In this document: piece by piece, positions 16,126-23,349 of the stretch
How the letters are laid out: every line of letters begins with the position of its first letter
Numbering within the stretch: position 1 is the stretch's first letter
Assembly: GCA_002427815.1 (NCBI GenBank)
Contig: DIZF01000065.1
Coordinates: forward strand, 85,522 to 117,444
Length of the DNA stretch: 31,923 bases
Direction: 5' to 3'
Source of the DNA: Ramlibacter tataouinensis
GTDB lineage: Bacteria; Pseudomonadota; Gammaproteobacteria; Burkholderiales; Burkholderiaceae_C
The notes under the pieces: generated by a model
What the model was told of the DNA's origin: nothing
Databases searched by the model: none
Seen by the model: the letters and a program-made list of their open reading frames with translations, nothing else
Program-made: the position numbers and the translations under genes

Positions 16126-17049
16126 CTAGAACCTCACTTTGTCCGCACCCTTCAACGCGAGGATGGCGCGTGCCTCGTCCGGAGTGGCCACTTCGAGACC
16201 TAGGCCCTCAATGATGCGCCGCGCCCGCAGCACCTGCTCAGCGTTGCTCTTGGCGAGCGTGCCCTTGCCGAGCCAGAGGCTGTCTTCCAGGCCGACGCGC
16301 ACATTACCTCCCATCGACGCCGCCATCGCGGCGATACGCAGCTGGTGGCGTCCGGCGCCGAGGACCGACCACTGGTAGTCCCTGCCAAAAAGGCGGTCGG
16401 CTGTGCGCCGCATGTGCATTACGTCTTCTGAGTGCGCACCGATCCCGCCCAGGATCCCAAACACGGACTGCACGAAGAACGGCGCCTTGACAAGACCGCG
16501 ATCGGCAAAATGCGCGAGGTTATAGAGGTGTCCGATGTCGTAGCACTCGAACTCGAAACGGGTCTGGTTGGCCGAGCATGCCGCCAGCGCGTATTCGATG
16601 TCCTTGAATGTGTTCCGAAAGATCAGGTCACGGCTGTTTTCGAGATGCGCGCGCTCCCATGCGTGCTTGAACTCGGTGAACCGATCAAGCATGGGGAACA
16701 GGCCGAAGTTGAAAGAGCCCATGTTCAGCGACGAGACTTCGGGCGCAAACCGCATCGAGGGCTGGATGCGTTCCTCGATGGTCATGAACGGCGAACCGCC
16801 GCTGGTGAGATTCAGCACCGCCTTCGTGCGCGCCTTGATTTGCGGCAGGAATTTCGCGAATGCCTCCGGGCTCTGGTCAGGCTTTCCCGAGACGGGATCC
16901 CGTGCATGCAAGTGAATGACGGCCGCGCCCGCTTCGGCGGCCGCCACAGAAGCTTCCACGATCTCGTCGGGTGTCACCGGCAGGTACGGCGACATGGAGG
17001 GCGTGTGGATGGCGCCTGTGACGGCGCACGTAATAATGACTTTCTTCAT
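16126..17049 (-). CDS. Beta-keto acid cleavage enzyme (BKACE, DUF849 family)
   Basis: Cytoplasmic zinc enzyme, 307 residues, of the BKACE family. Members condense a beta-keto acid with acetyl-CoA and release acetoacetate and a new acyl-CoA; the founding member is 3-keto-5-aminohexanoate cleavage enzyme of lysine fermentation. The metal-binding HLH is at H46-H48 (VIHLHARDP), and E255 in GLEDSLW is the expected third ligand. The N-terminal strand TGAIHTPSMSPYLPVTP and the segment LNLTSGGSPFMTIEER are family hallmarks. The gene is 18 bp downstream of the Bug gene. Its place among two dehydrogenases suggests that it cleaves the keto acid they make. The substrate is not predictable from sequence alone. 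Confidence 0.92.
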   Translation of the reverse strand: MKKVIITCAVTGAIHTPSMSPYLPVTPDEIVEASVAAAEAGAAVIHLHARDPVSGKPDQSPEAFAKFLPQIKARTKAVLNLTSGGSPFMTIEERIQPSMRFAPEVSSLNMGSFNFGLFPMLDRFTEFKHAWERAHLENSRDLIFRNTFKDIEYALAACSANQTRFEFECYDIGHLYNLAHFADRGLVKAPFFVQSVFGILGGIGAHSEDVMHMRRTADRLFGRDYQWSVLGAGRHQLRIAAMAASMGGNVRVGLEDSLWLGKGTLAKSNAEQVLRARRIIEGLGLEVATPDEARAILALKGADKVRF

Positions 17050-17067
17050 GACATAGCGTGGCCGCTG

Positions 17068-18042
17068 CTACGGATTCAAGGTCTTGATGCCAGCGGAGAA
17101 GAGCTGGTTCTGGTTGCTCAGATACGCGGCGTACTCTTCGGGTCCCAGCAGCTTCGTTTCAGCGCCGAGCGTGGCAAAACTCGTGCCGATCTGGTCGCCG
17201 TACTTCTCGACCACCTTGCGCGCGGCAGCGTAAAGCGCATCGACGACTTCGCGCGGAGTGCCTTTTGGCGCCGAAATCCCATACAGCGTCGGGCTGCCGA
17301 GCTTGTATCCCAGTTCCCTGAGCGTCGGCACGTCCGGGTAGGCTTTGAGACGGGTGTCACCGAAGACCGCGATCGCGCGCAAGGTTCCGGCCTTGATGTG
17401 CGACTGCGCCGGGGCAATCGCGGTCGATGCCATGTCGACGTGGCCGCCCAGCAGGGCGGTGATTGCCGGGCCGCTGCCCTGGAACGGGATGTGGTTCCAG
17501 CTCACCCCGGCTTCCTTGGCGAACATCTCGGCCAGGAGGTGCGTGATTCCAAGGGCGCCGGACGTGGAAAACGTCACCTTGCCGGGGTTCTTCTTCGAGT
17601 ACTCGACGAGTTCGCTGATCGACCTGTAGGGGCCATTCGCCGGCACGACCAGCATCAGCCCACCCTCGGAAATCGAGGCCACCGGCGTGAAGGAATCCGG
17701 TGTGTACTTGATGTTCTTGTTGGCCAGCGGCACAACCACGATCGAACCCGGCGATGTCCCGACCAGCGTGTAGCCGTCGGGGTTGCTGGCGGCCACCGCA
17801 CCCGCTCCGACACCGCCGCCCGCGCCTGGTTTGTAATTCAGAACCACCGGTTGACCGAGAAACTCGCCCATCTTGTCGGCGACGGGCCGCAACATCGCGT
17901 CGGTATCACCCGGTGCGAACGGGATAATGAGTTGGATCGGCTTGCTGGGAAATGTGTCGGCAGCCGCCGATGATGCGGTGCCCGCTGCAAATACGGTCAG
18001 CGCTCCCGCCGCAAGCGCCGAGAGAAAGTGTCTGGTTTGCAT
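17068..18042 (-). CDS. Bug-family (TctC-like) periplasmic solute receptor
   Basis: Periplasmic binding protein of 324 residues, of the Bug family that is greatly expanded in Bordetella, Achromobacter and relatives. It has a signal peptide (MQTRHFLSALAAGALTVFAA..., cleavage near SSAAA, about residue 28). The mature protein starts DTFPSKPIQLIIPFAPGDTDA and contains KPGAGGGVGAGAVAASNPDGY, the carboxylate-contacting loops typical of the family. These receptors usually bind small carboxylic acids; no TctA/TctB membrane genes are nearby, so transport would need a distant permease, or the protein may act as a sensor. AGGAGA upstream of the ATG is a strong ribosome-binding site. The catabolic context suggests that its ligand is the pathway substrate. 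Confidence 0.93.
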   Translation of the reverse strand: MQTRHFLSALAAGALTVFAAGTASSAAADTFPSKPIQLIIPFAPGDTDAMLRPVADKMGEFLGQPVVLNYKPGAGGGVGAGAVAASNPDGYTLVGTSPGSIVVVPLANKNIKYTPDSFTPVASISEGGLMLVVPANGPYRSISELVEYSKKNPGKVTFSTSGALGITHLLAEMFAKEAGVSWNHIPFQGSGPAITALLGGHVDMASTAIAPAQSHIKAGTLRAIAVFGDTRLKAYPDVPTLRELGYKLGSPTLYGISAPKGTPREVVDALYAAARKVVEKYGDQIGTSFATLGAETKLLGPEEYAAYLSNQNQLFSAGIKTLNP

Positions 18043-18082
18043 GTGCGTCTCCTTTGCTGTGGTTGAAAATCCGGCTTGCTGC

Positions 18083-18595
18083 CTACTCGTGGTCGATCTG
18101 CAGTGCTTCGAGAAACCGCGACACGAGGTTGTACGCCCCTACGGTGGCGGTCAGTTCCACCAGCTCGCGGTCATTGAAATGCGGTCGCACGGCCTGGAAC
18201 ACAGCGTCGGGCACATGCACGTCACGCGTCATCGATTCCGTGTACGCCAGTGCCGCCCGCTCCGGCTCCGCAAAACCGTCGATTCGGCCCTTCTGAAGCT
18301 CTTCGATCTGCGCTGCCGTGACGCCCTCCTTCAGCGCGAAGGGCGTGTGCTGCCGGAACTCGTAATCGGCGCCATTGATCACGGCGATGCGCATGATGAC
18401 GAGTTCGCGAATACGACCGGGCAGGAGGCACTTCTGGCGGATGGCAGTGAGAAAAGCCAGCCAGCCTTCGGCGACGGGCGGGCTGTGCAGCAACATGCCG
18501 TACAGGTTGAACAGCTTGCCGCGCTCGCCCTTGATGCGTTGCACGAGCGATGCGGTTTCTGGTTTTTCCGGATCGGGGTAGGAGATTCTTGCCAT
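18083..18595 (-). CDS. Carboxymuconolactone decarboxylase-family (AhpD-like) protein
   Basis: Small cytoplasmic all-helical protein of about 170 residues. The core (about 40-130) includes LPGRIRELVIMRIAVINGADYEFRQHTPFALKEG, shown here only as a landmark region, with the YExxxH pattern (Tyr-Glu...His) common in the CMD family. The CxxC pair of AhpD peroxidase-type members is absent, so a peroxidase role is unlikely and a hydrolase/decarboxylase-like or unknown role is more probable. The frame opens at 18607, but the ATG at 18595 (MARISYPDP) is the usual start. The gene sits between an SDR gene (24 bp upstream) and the Bug gene. Confidence 0.85.
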   Translation of the reverse strand: MARISYPDPEKPETASLVQRIKGERGKLFNLYGMLLHSPPVAEGWLAFLTAIRQKCLLPGRIRELVIMRIAVINGADYEFRQHTPFALKEGVTAAQIEELQKGRIDGFAEPERAALAYTESMTRDVHVPDAVFQAVRPHFNDRELVELTATVGAYNLVSRFLEALQIDHE

Positions 18596-18618
18596 GGCTG
18601 GGTCCATTGATGTATTGT

Positions 18619-19428
18619 TCAGTCGCAGCGCGCGCTCATGCCGCCGTCGACCACAATTTCTGTGCCGGTGATGAAGCGCGCCTCGTCAGAGGCGAGGAAC
18701 AACACCGCGTTCGCAGTGTCGCGGCCGTCGCCCATGAAAGGCAGCGGAATGCGCGCCTGCCGGCGCTGCAACAGCGCCTCGGTGTCACCGTCGCTTTGGT
18801 TGCGCGCGAGCACGGCATCCACCAGCGGTGTGTGCAGTTGTCCGGGGAGCACGGAATTCACCCGGATAAGCTTCTTCGCGTACTCCACGGCTGCGACGCG
18901 GCCGAACTGGATCACCCCCGCCTTGGCCGCGGCGTATCCGACGGCCGGCGCACCGGTGAAGCGGATCCCGGAAGTGGAGGCGATGTTCACGATCGATCCG
19001 CCGCCCCTAGCTTCCATGATGGGCATCACGTGCTTGCACATCAGGAAGACGCTGGTCAGGTTGATGGCGAGCTGCGCGTGCCAAGCCTCTTCGCTGAGCT
19101 GGATGGGACCGCCCGGTGCGGGGCCGCCGACGTTGTTCACCAGCACGTCCACGGTGCCGTACTTCGCCTGACACGCGGCGACGATGGCGGCGACGGCCTG
19201 GGACTGGGTGACGTCGCCGGCGTACGGTGTCACTTCGCCGGCGGCGCCGGAAGCGAGCTTCAAGGTGTCGTTCATCGAAGCGAGATCTTTGTCCACGGCG
19301 AAGACGCGTGCGCCCTCCTGCGCGAAGCGGACGGTGATGGCTCGGCCGTTCCCCCAACCTGGGCCCACGCACCCAGCGCCCGTAACGATCGCGATCTTGC
19401 CTTGCAGTCTGCCCTGGCCCTGTTTCAT
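18619..19428 (-). CDS. Short-chain dehydrogenase/reductase (SDR), second of a tandem pair
   Basis: NAD(P)-dependent oxidoreductase, 269 residues. It has a Rossmann glycine motif with an expanded loop (TGAGCVGPGWGNG), NNVG after strand 4, the catalytic Ser in INIAST-type segment IVNIASTSG, YxxxK (YAAAKAG) and a C-terminal TGTEIVVDGG. These are all the elements of classical SDRs. The open frame extends to 19623, but the ATG at 19428 with AAGGA upstream gives the family length; the extra residues are an out-of-frame reading of the neighbour. It is about 40% similar by eye to the adjacent SDR and shares its unusual loop, so the pair probably arose by duplication and acts on related hydroxy/keto compounds. 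Confidence 0.92.
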   Translation of the reverse strand: MKQGQGRLQGKIAIVTGAGCVGPGWGNGRAITVRFAQEGARVFAVDKDLASMNDTLKLASGAAGEVTPYAGDVTQSQAVAAIVAACQAKYGTVDVLVNNVGGPAPGGPIQLSEEAWHAQLAINLTSVFLMCKHVMPIMEARGGGSIVNIASTSGIRFTGAPAVGYAAAKAGVIQFGRVAAVEYAKKLIRVNSVLPGQLHTPLVDAVLARNQSDGDTEALLQRRQARIPLPFMGDGRDTANAVLFLASDEARFITGTEIVVDGGMSARCD

Positions 19429-19453
19429 TGTGGCGTTCCTTGTTGAACTGGCG

Positions 19454-20248
19454 TCAGCGCGTGGCGGCGGTGATCCCGCCGTCGACGACGATTTCCTGCG
19501 CCGTGATGTACTTGCTTTCATCGCCCGCCAGGAACAGCACCGCATTGGCAACATCCCAGGCGTCTCCCATGTGCCCCATCGGCACCTGCTGGTGCCGGTG
19601 CGCGACGAAGCCTTCGAAGTCACCCTTCGCGTACTTGTCGGCCAAGCGCCGCACCAGCGGCGTGAACACCAGCCCGGGCACGACGCAGTTCAGGCGGATG
19701 TTCTTCGGCGCGTAGAGCACGGCTGTCGTCCGCGTCATCTGCATCAGGGCCGCCTTGCCGGCCGCGTACGCGACCTGAGGCTTGCCGACGTAACGCAGGC
19801 CAGCGATTGACGAAATATTGACTACGGCGCCGCCGCCCTGCCGCTCCATCACAGGCAGCACGTACTTGCACATGAGAAATGCGGACTTCACATTCACATC
19901 CATCTGCTCGTCCCAGACCTCTTCCGGCATGGCAACCGGATCGCCGGGCTCGGAGCGCCCAACGTTATTGACGAGAATGTCAATCTGCCCGTACGTCGCC
20001 AGGCAGGCATCGACCAGCGCCTGAGCATCGGTGGCACTGGTGACGTCAGCCCGGCGAACTTCGCACGTGCCACGTTCGTCGCGTATGAATTGCTGCGTGG
20101 CCTGCGCCGCCTCCAGGTTCAGGTCACAACCGTAGACGGCTGCGCCCTGTCGTGCCAGCAGCACGGCAATGGCCTTGCCGTTGCCCCAGCCATCGCCAAT
20201 AGAACCGCAGCCAGTCACTAGGGCGACTTTCCCATCCAGTCTCAGCAT
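19454..20248 (-). CDS. Short-chain dehydrogenase/reductase (SDR), first of a tandem pair
   Basis: NAD(P)-dependent oxidoreductase, 264 residues. The cofactor motif is the expanded form TGCGSIGDGWGNG. NNVGRSEPGD follows strand 4, NISSIAG holds the catalytic Ser, YAAGKAA is the YxxxK pair and ITAQEIVVDGG is the C-terminal signature. It is the promoter-proximal gene of the six-gene cluster, 107 bp from the divergent LysR gene, so it is probably under LysR control. Together with its paralog downstream it would interconvert a hydroxyl and a keto group in the substrate processed by the cleavage enzyme further along. The substrate is unknown. Confidence 0.92.
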   Translation of the reverse strand: MLRLDGKVALVTGCGSIGDGWGNGKAIAVLLARQGAAVYGCDLNLEAAQATQQFIRDERGTCEVRRADVTSATDAQALVDACLATYGQIDILVNNVGRSEPGDPVAMPEEVWDEQMDVNVKSAFLMCKYVLPVMERQGGGAVVNISSIAGLRYVGKPQVAYAAGKAALMQMTRTTAVLYAPKNIRLNCVVPGLVFTPLVRRLADKYAKGDFEGFVAHRHQQVPMGHMGDAWDVANAVLFLAGDESKYITAQEIVVDGGITAATR

Positions 20249-20355
20249 GTGCTCTTTCGTGCTTGCCGGCCATACGGCGCCGGCTGGACTTCATGCTACG
20301 GCCGAGATGGCACTGACGGAAATTCATTTTTCGACCAGATTGATAGACTGTAGGC
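20249..20355. promoter_or_regulatory. Divergent control region between the catabolic cluster and its LysR regulator
   Basis: A 107-bp gap separates the SDR start (20248) from the LysR start (20356), the standard arrangement in which a LysR protein controls both directions. The stretch near 20320-20350 is locally AT-rich and is the likely promoter/operator zone. I could not settle on a single T-N11-A operator. Confidence 0.5.
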
Positions 20356-21339
20356 ATGAATCTTTCTCCGCGCCAACTCCGCATCTTCGTCGCGCTCGCG
20401 CAATCGCTCAACTTCAGTCGCACCGCCGATCAGTTCTGCGTCTCCCAGCCCACGCTGAGCAAGCTCGTGCGTGAACTCGAGGACGAACTCGGCGTCCGGC
20501 TGTTCGAGCGTACGACCCGAAGGGTGAAGCTGACTGCAGATGGCGAGGCGCTCGTGGGCGTCGCGAGCCGCGTGAAGGACGACTTCGACATCGGCATCAC
20601 CGAGCTAGAGGAGGTGGCGCGCAGGCGCACGCAGCGGTTGTCGATCGCCGCCCTGCCGACCTTGGCTGCCATGCTGCTTCCGGGCGTGGTCGCTGCCCTG
20701 CGCGCCGAAATGCCGAATGCGCTGGTCCGGGTGCATGATGTATTCACCCACCAAGCGCTCGATTTGCTGCGGGCTCGGACGGTAGACCTTGCGTTGACCG
20801 GCCTTGACGTGATTCACCAGGACCTCGACTACGCCGAAATCGTGCGCGAACCGTTCGTCGCGCTCTGTGCCAAGCGGCATCCATTGCCCGCAGGCTTCGA
20901 TGTCTGGTCGGAAGGCGCGTTGGCCGGTTATCCGCTGATCTCCATGCCGCGAGGGACCGGCACGCGCCAGCACGTGGATGCAGCGTTCCTACGCAACGGG
21001 CTGCAGTTCCGCCCGGCGTTCGAGCTTCACCACCTCACGTCGGTCGCCCGCTTTGTCAGGGCAGGTTGCGGAATCGCGCTGCTGCCGCTTTCAGGCGCGC
21101 AACTGGTGCTTGGAGAGGGGCTCGTCATCCGTTGCCTGCAAGGCGCGCCGGAGCGCTCGATCGGGATCGTCACGCGCCGTGATGCTGAGTTGCCGCTGCT
21201 GGCCTCCAGGGTGCTGTGCTCGCTGCGGCAGCACGCGCAGGCGCTGGGCGTCGCCAACCAGCAACGGCTCGGGCGATCGCTCAGGAAGATACGCGCGGAC
21301 AGCGACACACGAGCAAATCAGGCGGTGGCCCAAAACTGA
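20356..21339 (+). CDS. LysR-family transcriptional regulator
   Basis: DNA-binding regulator, 327 residues. The N-terminal winged helix-turn-helix (about 1-60) reads LRIFVALAQSLNFSRTADQF and SQPTLSKLVRELEDELGVRLFERTTRRVKLT, broken here for reference. A linker helix is followed by the periplasmic-binding-like effector domain (about 90-300, with LRARTVDLALTGLD and FVRAGCGIALLPLSGAQ). It is divergent from the catabolic cluster and probably activates it in response to a pathway acid. The C-terminal end overlaps, on the opposite strand, the last codons of the truncated NERD gene, which places the edge of the rearranged zone at this gene. Confidence 0.93.
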   Translation: MNLSPRQLRIFVALAQSLNFSRTADQFCVSQPTLSKLVRELEDELGVRLFERTTRRVKLTADGEALVGVASRVKDDFDIGITELEEVARRRTQRLSIAALPTLAAMLLPGVVAALRAEMPNALVRVHDVFTHQALDLLRARTVDLALTGLDVIHQDLDYAEIVREPFVALCAKRHPLPAGFDVWSEGALAGYPLISMPRGTGTRQHVDAAFLRNGLQFRPAFELHHLTSVARFVRAGCGIALLPLSGAQLVLGEGLVIRCLQGAPERSIGIVTRRDAELPLLASRVLCSLRQHAQALGVANQQRLGRSLRKIRADSDTRANQAVAQN

Positions 21340-21983
21340 TTTTTGGGAACGAGCAAGACTGCTTGGCTACAAGCGACGGTCCCTGCGATCGACGCAGGCT
21401 CCCGTGCACTACTCCGCGGCGCGGCGTAGCCGTGGGGAAACATCTCCCAAAGGCGCTTTTGAAACGCCTCCGCCTCCACGGCTTCGGTCATCTCGTCCTT
21501 ACAGATCGCCCGGTGGGGTTCGATGACATTGCCCAGGCCGGCGTCCGTGAACTGCTTGCGCGTGATGTTGGTAAACACGACACCGTGGCCCCAGGGGAAG
21601 GCGAGCTTGCCCTGATGGGCACCATCGCCGTGCCGCAGCTGCGCATCGCGCTCCAGAGCGTTGACCACCTGGGTGGCACAGTGGCGGGCCTGTGCGATGG
21701 GGTTGATGACTACCTTGAGTTGACCTTGCGGAATGATTTCCCAGGCCTGCTTGTCGGCCTTGCGGATCGTATCCAACCGCCAGTCCTTGGTTTCCAGGAT
21801 CAATAGGCCGCGGCGAGGGTGAATAATCACGAAGTCGGGATGGGACTGCTTGGGGCCGACCGGCACGTCGTACCAGAGCAGATAGTCTTCGTCCAGCTTT
21901 TGCTCAAGCCGCTCGGCAAGTCGCCTCTCGCCGGACGTCATGCGCGCTGTGCATGTTCCTAGCGATGGAATCAATACCGCCAT
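21318..21983 (-). pseudogene. NERD-domain (nuclease-related) protein, C-terminally truncated
   Basis: The first about 185 residues match the start of a NERD-domain protein. SGERRLAERLEQKLDEDY is followed by a PD-(D/E)xK-like nuclease core with D50 (HPDFVIIH) and E64-x-K66 (LILETKDW). Intact relatives of this type usually continue into a superfamily I helicase. Here, homology seems to stop after KRLWEMFPH, and the last about 37 residues are unrelated filler running into the 3' end of the LysR gene. The helicase part is missing, so I treat it as a remnant; a standalone nuclease is less likely. The frame opens at 21983; MTSGERR at residue 15 is a possible later start. Confidence 0.65.
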
Positions 21984-22029
21984 CCGCCCCTCAACCTTCT
22001 GTGTTTTGGGGAATCATCCCCGTTTGCGG

Positions 22030-22256
22030 TCAAGGGGTGGCCCTGACATCCATGGCATTGCGCCCCAGTCGATCCAGCTTGGTGACCACCAGGACGTCGC
22101 CGTCCTCCAGCTTGTTCAGGAGCCGCCCGAAGCCGGGCCGCTCGGAGGCCGCAACGCGGCCCGAGATGATCTCCGTGATGGTGCGCTGAGGCGTGACGCT
22201 GAAGCCCGCGGCCGCGACCTCCTGGAGTTGGTTATCCGTTGTTTGGTCGGACGTGG
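22030..22256 (-). pseudogene. Serine resolvase/invertase fragment (Tn3-type N-terminal domain)
   Basis: Translating the minus strand from about 22256 to the stop at 22030-22032 gives STSDQTTDNQLQEV, ERPGFGRLLNKLEDGD and VVTKLDRLGRNAMDV. These are the catalytic-domain motifs of transposon resolvases (the Ser of the RxS motif and the LDRLGR arginines). There is no intact start: the expected 'YVRVSTSDQ' reads CRASTSDQ, with an upstream stop in frame, and the protein ends abruptly after the LDRLGR helix. It is a fragment of about 75 codons, unrelated to the intact phage recombinase at 24721. The gap 22257-22375 has no gene that I recognise. Confidence 0.7.
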
Positions 22257-22375
22257 ACGCGCGGCAACACCCGACGACCCGGCACCGCTACATGATGCAC
22301 ATCTGGTCCATGCCGACGAAACCGACCGATCCTGAGCGGCTACGAATGCATCGCTGACGTGGAGCGCGAGACGCA

Positions 22376-22852
22376 CTACGGCCAGACCTGGGTGCTGATG
22401 CCCTGCGAGGGCCCGGTGCCGGAGGCATCGCGTGGGCCGCCGGTTTTGGAAAGTCCATCGTCGAGCCGGACAACTTCAACTTGGGCCGTGAACTTGAGGC
22501 GGCCCGTCTCCATCTCGAAAATGACGGCCCCTTCGGATAGGCCCCAGCCAGAGATTTCCAAATAGAGGCCCGAGGCGCTGATATTCCGGATCACTGCCAA
22601 GCTGTCGTCGTCCAGCTTTACCGGCAAGGCAAGATCCTCACGGGCTTGGAGACGCCGCTCAATAACCATAAGAGCAGTATGGCGGGCCGTCTCCTTCGCG
22701 GCCTCGGTGGTTTCAACCGTTTTCCACAGGACAAATCCCGAATTGATATGGTCATCAGCGCCGGTCTGATGCGATGCATGGAGGATCTGACCGACGGCAG
22801 AGCTGGCGGCCCCGGCCTCAGTGCAGCGGCCGAGCCGGCATCCTTGTTGCAA
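22376..22852 (-). CDS. PilZ-domain protein with abnormal C-terminus (possibly disrupted)
   Basis: The central part (about residues 62-120) is a PilZ domain, the usual cyclic-di-GMP receptor. ERRLQARED supplies the RxxxR motif, RNISASGLYLEI supplies the (D/N)xSxxG motif, and strands FEMETGRLKFTAQVEVVRL follow. The residues after LSKTGG do not look like the usual end of the barrel. The sequence runs into DNA next to the resolvase fragment, so the end was probably replaced. The start is uncertain: the longest frame begins with TTG at 22852, and an ATG at 22669 (MVIERRLQ) sits just before the domain without a clear ribosome-binding site. It may be nonfunctional. Confidence 0.55.
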   Translation of the reverse strand: MQQGCRLGRCTEAGAASSAVGQILHASHQTGADDHINSGFVLWKTVETTEAAKETARHTALMVIERRLQAREDLALPVKLDDDSLAVIRNISASGLYLEISGWGLSEGAVIFEMETGRLKFTAQVEVVRLDDGLSKTGGPRDASGTGPSQGISTQVWP

Positions 22853-22958
22853 GAGGAGTGGGATGGGCCGGACCTTGTCCTCGGCGACAATTTGCCTGCC
22901 ATGACGTCGGCCCCTTCATCTGGCGGAGAGGGCGCGTTCTGATCTCGAGGGGCGGCAC

Positions 22959-23339
22959 ATGATTGCATCCGTGGTTTCGATCTGCACCGGCGCGTCGCTG
23001 GGCGCCCTGCTGCGCTGGGTGCTGGCCGGCCGTTTCAATGCGGTGTTTCCGGCCTTGCCCCTGGGCACCCTGGCCGCCAACCTGGCCGGCGGTTACCTGA
23101 TCGGCATCGCCGTGGCAGTGTTTGCCGGCCTGCCCGACCTCTCGCCCCAGGCCCGATTGTTCGTGGTGACCGGATTCCTGGGTGGGCTCACGACCTTTTC
23201 GACCTTCTCGGCCGAAGTGGTCACGCAGTTGCAGCTGGGGCACACGTCCTGGGCGTTGGCCACCACCCTCGCGCACCTGCTCGGCTCCTTCGCCTTCACG
23301 GCGCTGGGCATCGCCACCGTGGGCTGGCTGCGCTCCTGA
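22959..23339 (+). CDS. crcB: Fluoride channel CrcB/Fluc
   Basis: Small inner-membrane fluoride exporter, 126 residues, functioning as an antiparallel dimer. Family marks are GALLRW (15-20), GTLAANLAGGYLIG with the conserved Asn (N41), and TGFLGGLTTFSTFS, which carries the phenylalanine box (F80, F83) and the central Na+ site. Four hydrophobic helices are evident. GAGGGG precedes the ATG by five bases. I see no fluoride riboswitch (crcB motif) upstream. The CNNM-type gene on the other strand ends 11 bp after this gene. Confidence 0.95.
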   Translation: MIASVVSICTGASLGALLRWVLAGRFNAVFPALPLGTLAANLAGGYLIGIAVAVFAGLPDLSPQARLFVVTGFLGGLTTFSTFSAEVVTQLQLGHTSWALATTLAHLLGSFAFTALGIATVGWLRS

Positions 23340-23349
23340 GCCGCCGACC

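Noticed and set aside
22270..22290. CCGGCACC near the resolvase fragment as a second copy of the tRNA-Thr 3' end (att site)
   Set aside because: Only eight bases match, and the flanks differ; this is expected by chance in a GC-rich window.
22860..22958. Possible fluoride riboswitch upstream of crcB
   Set aside because: The conserved core elements of the crcB motif, including the CTGATGAC-like segment, are not present in the expected order.
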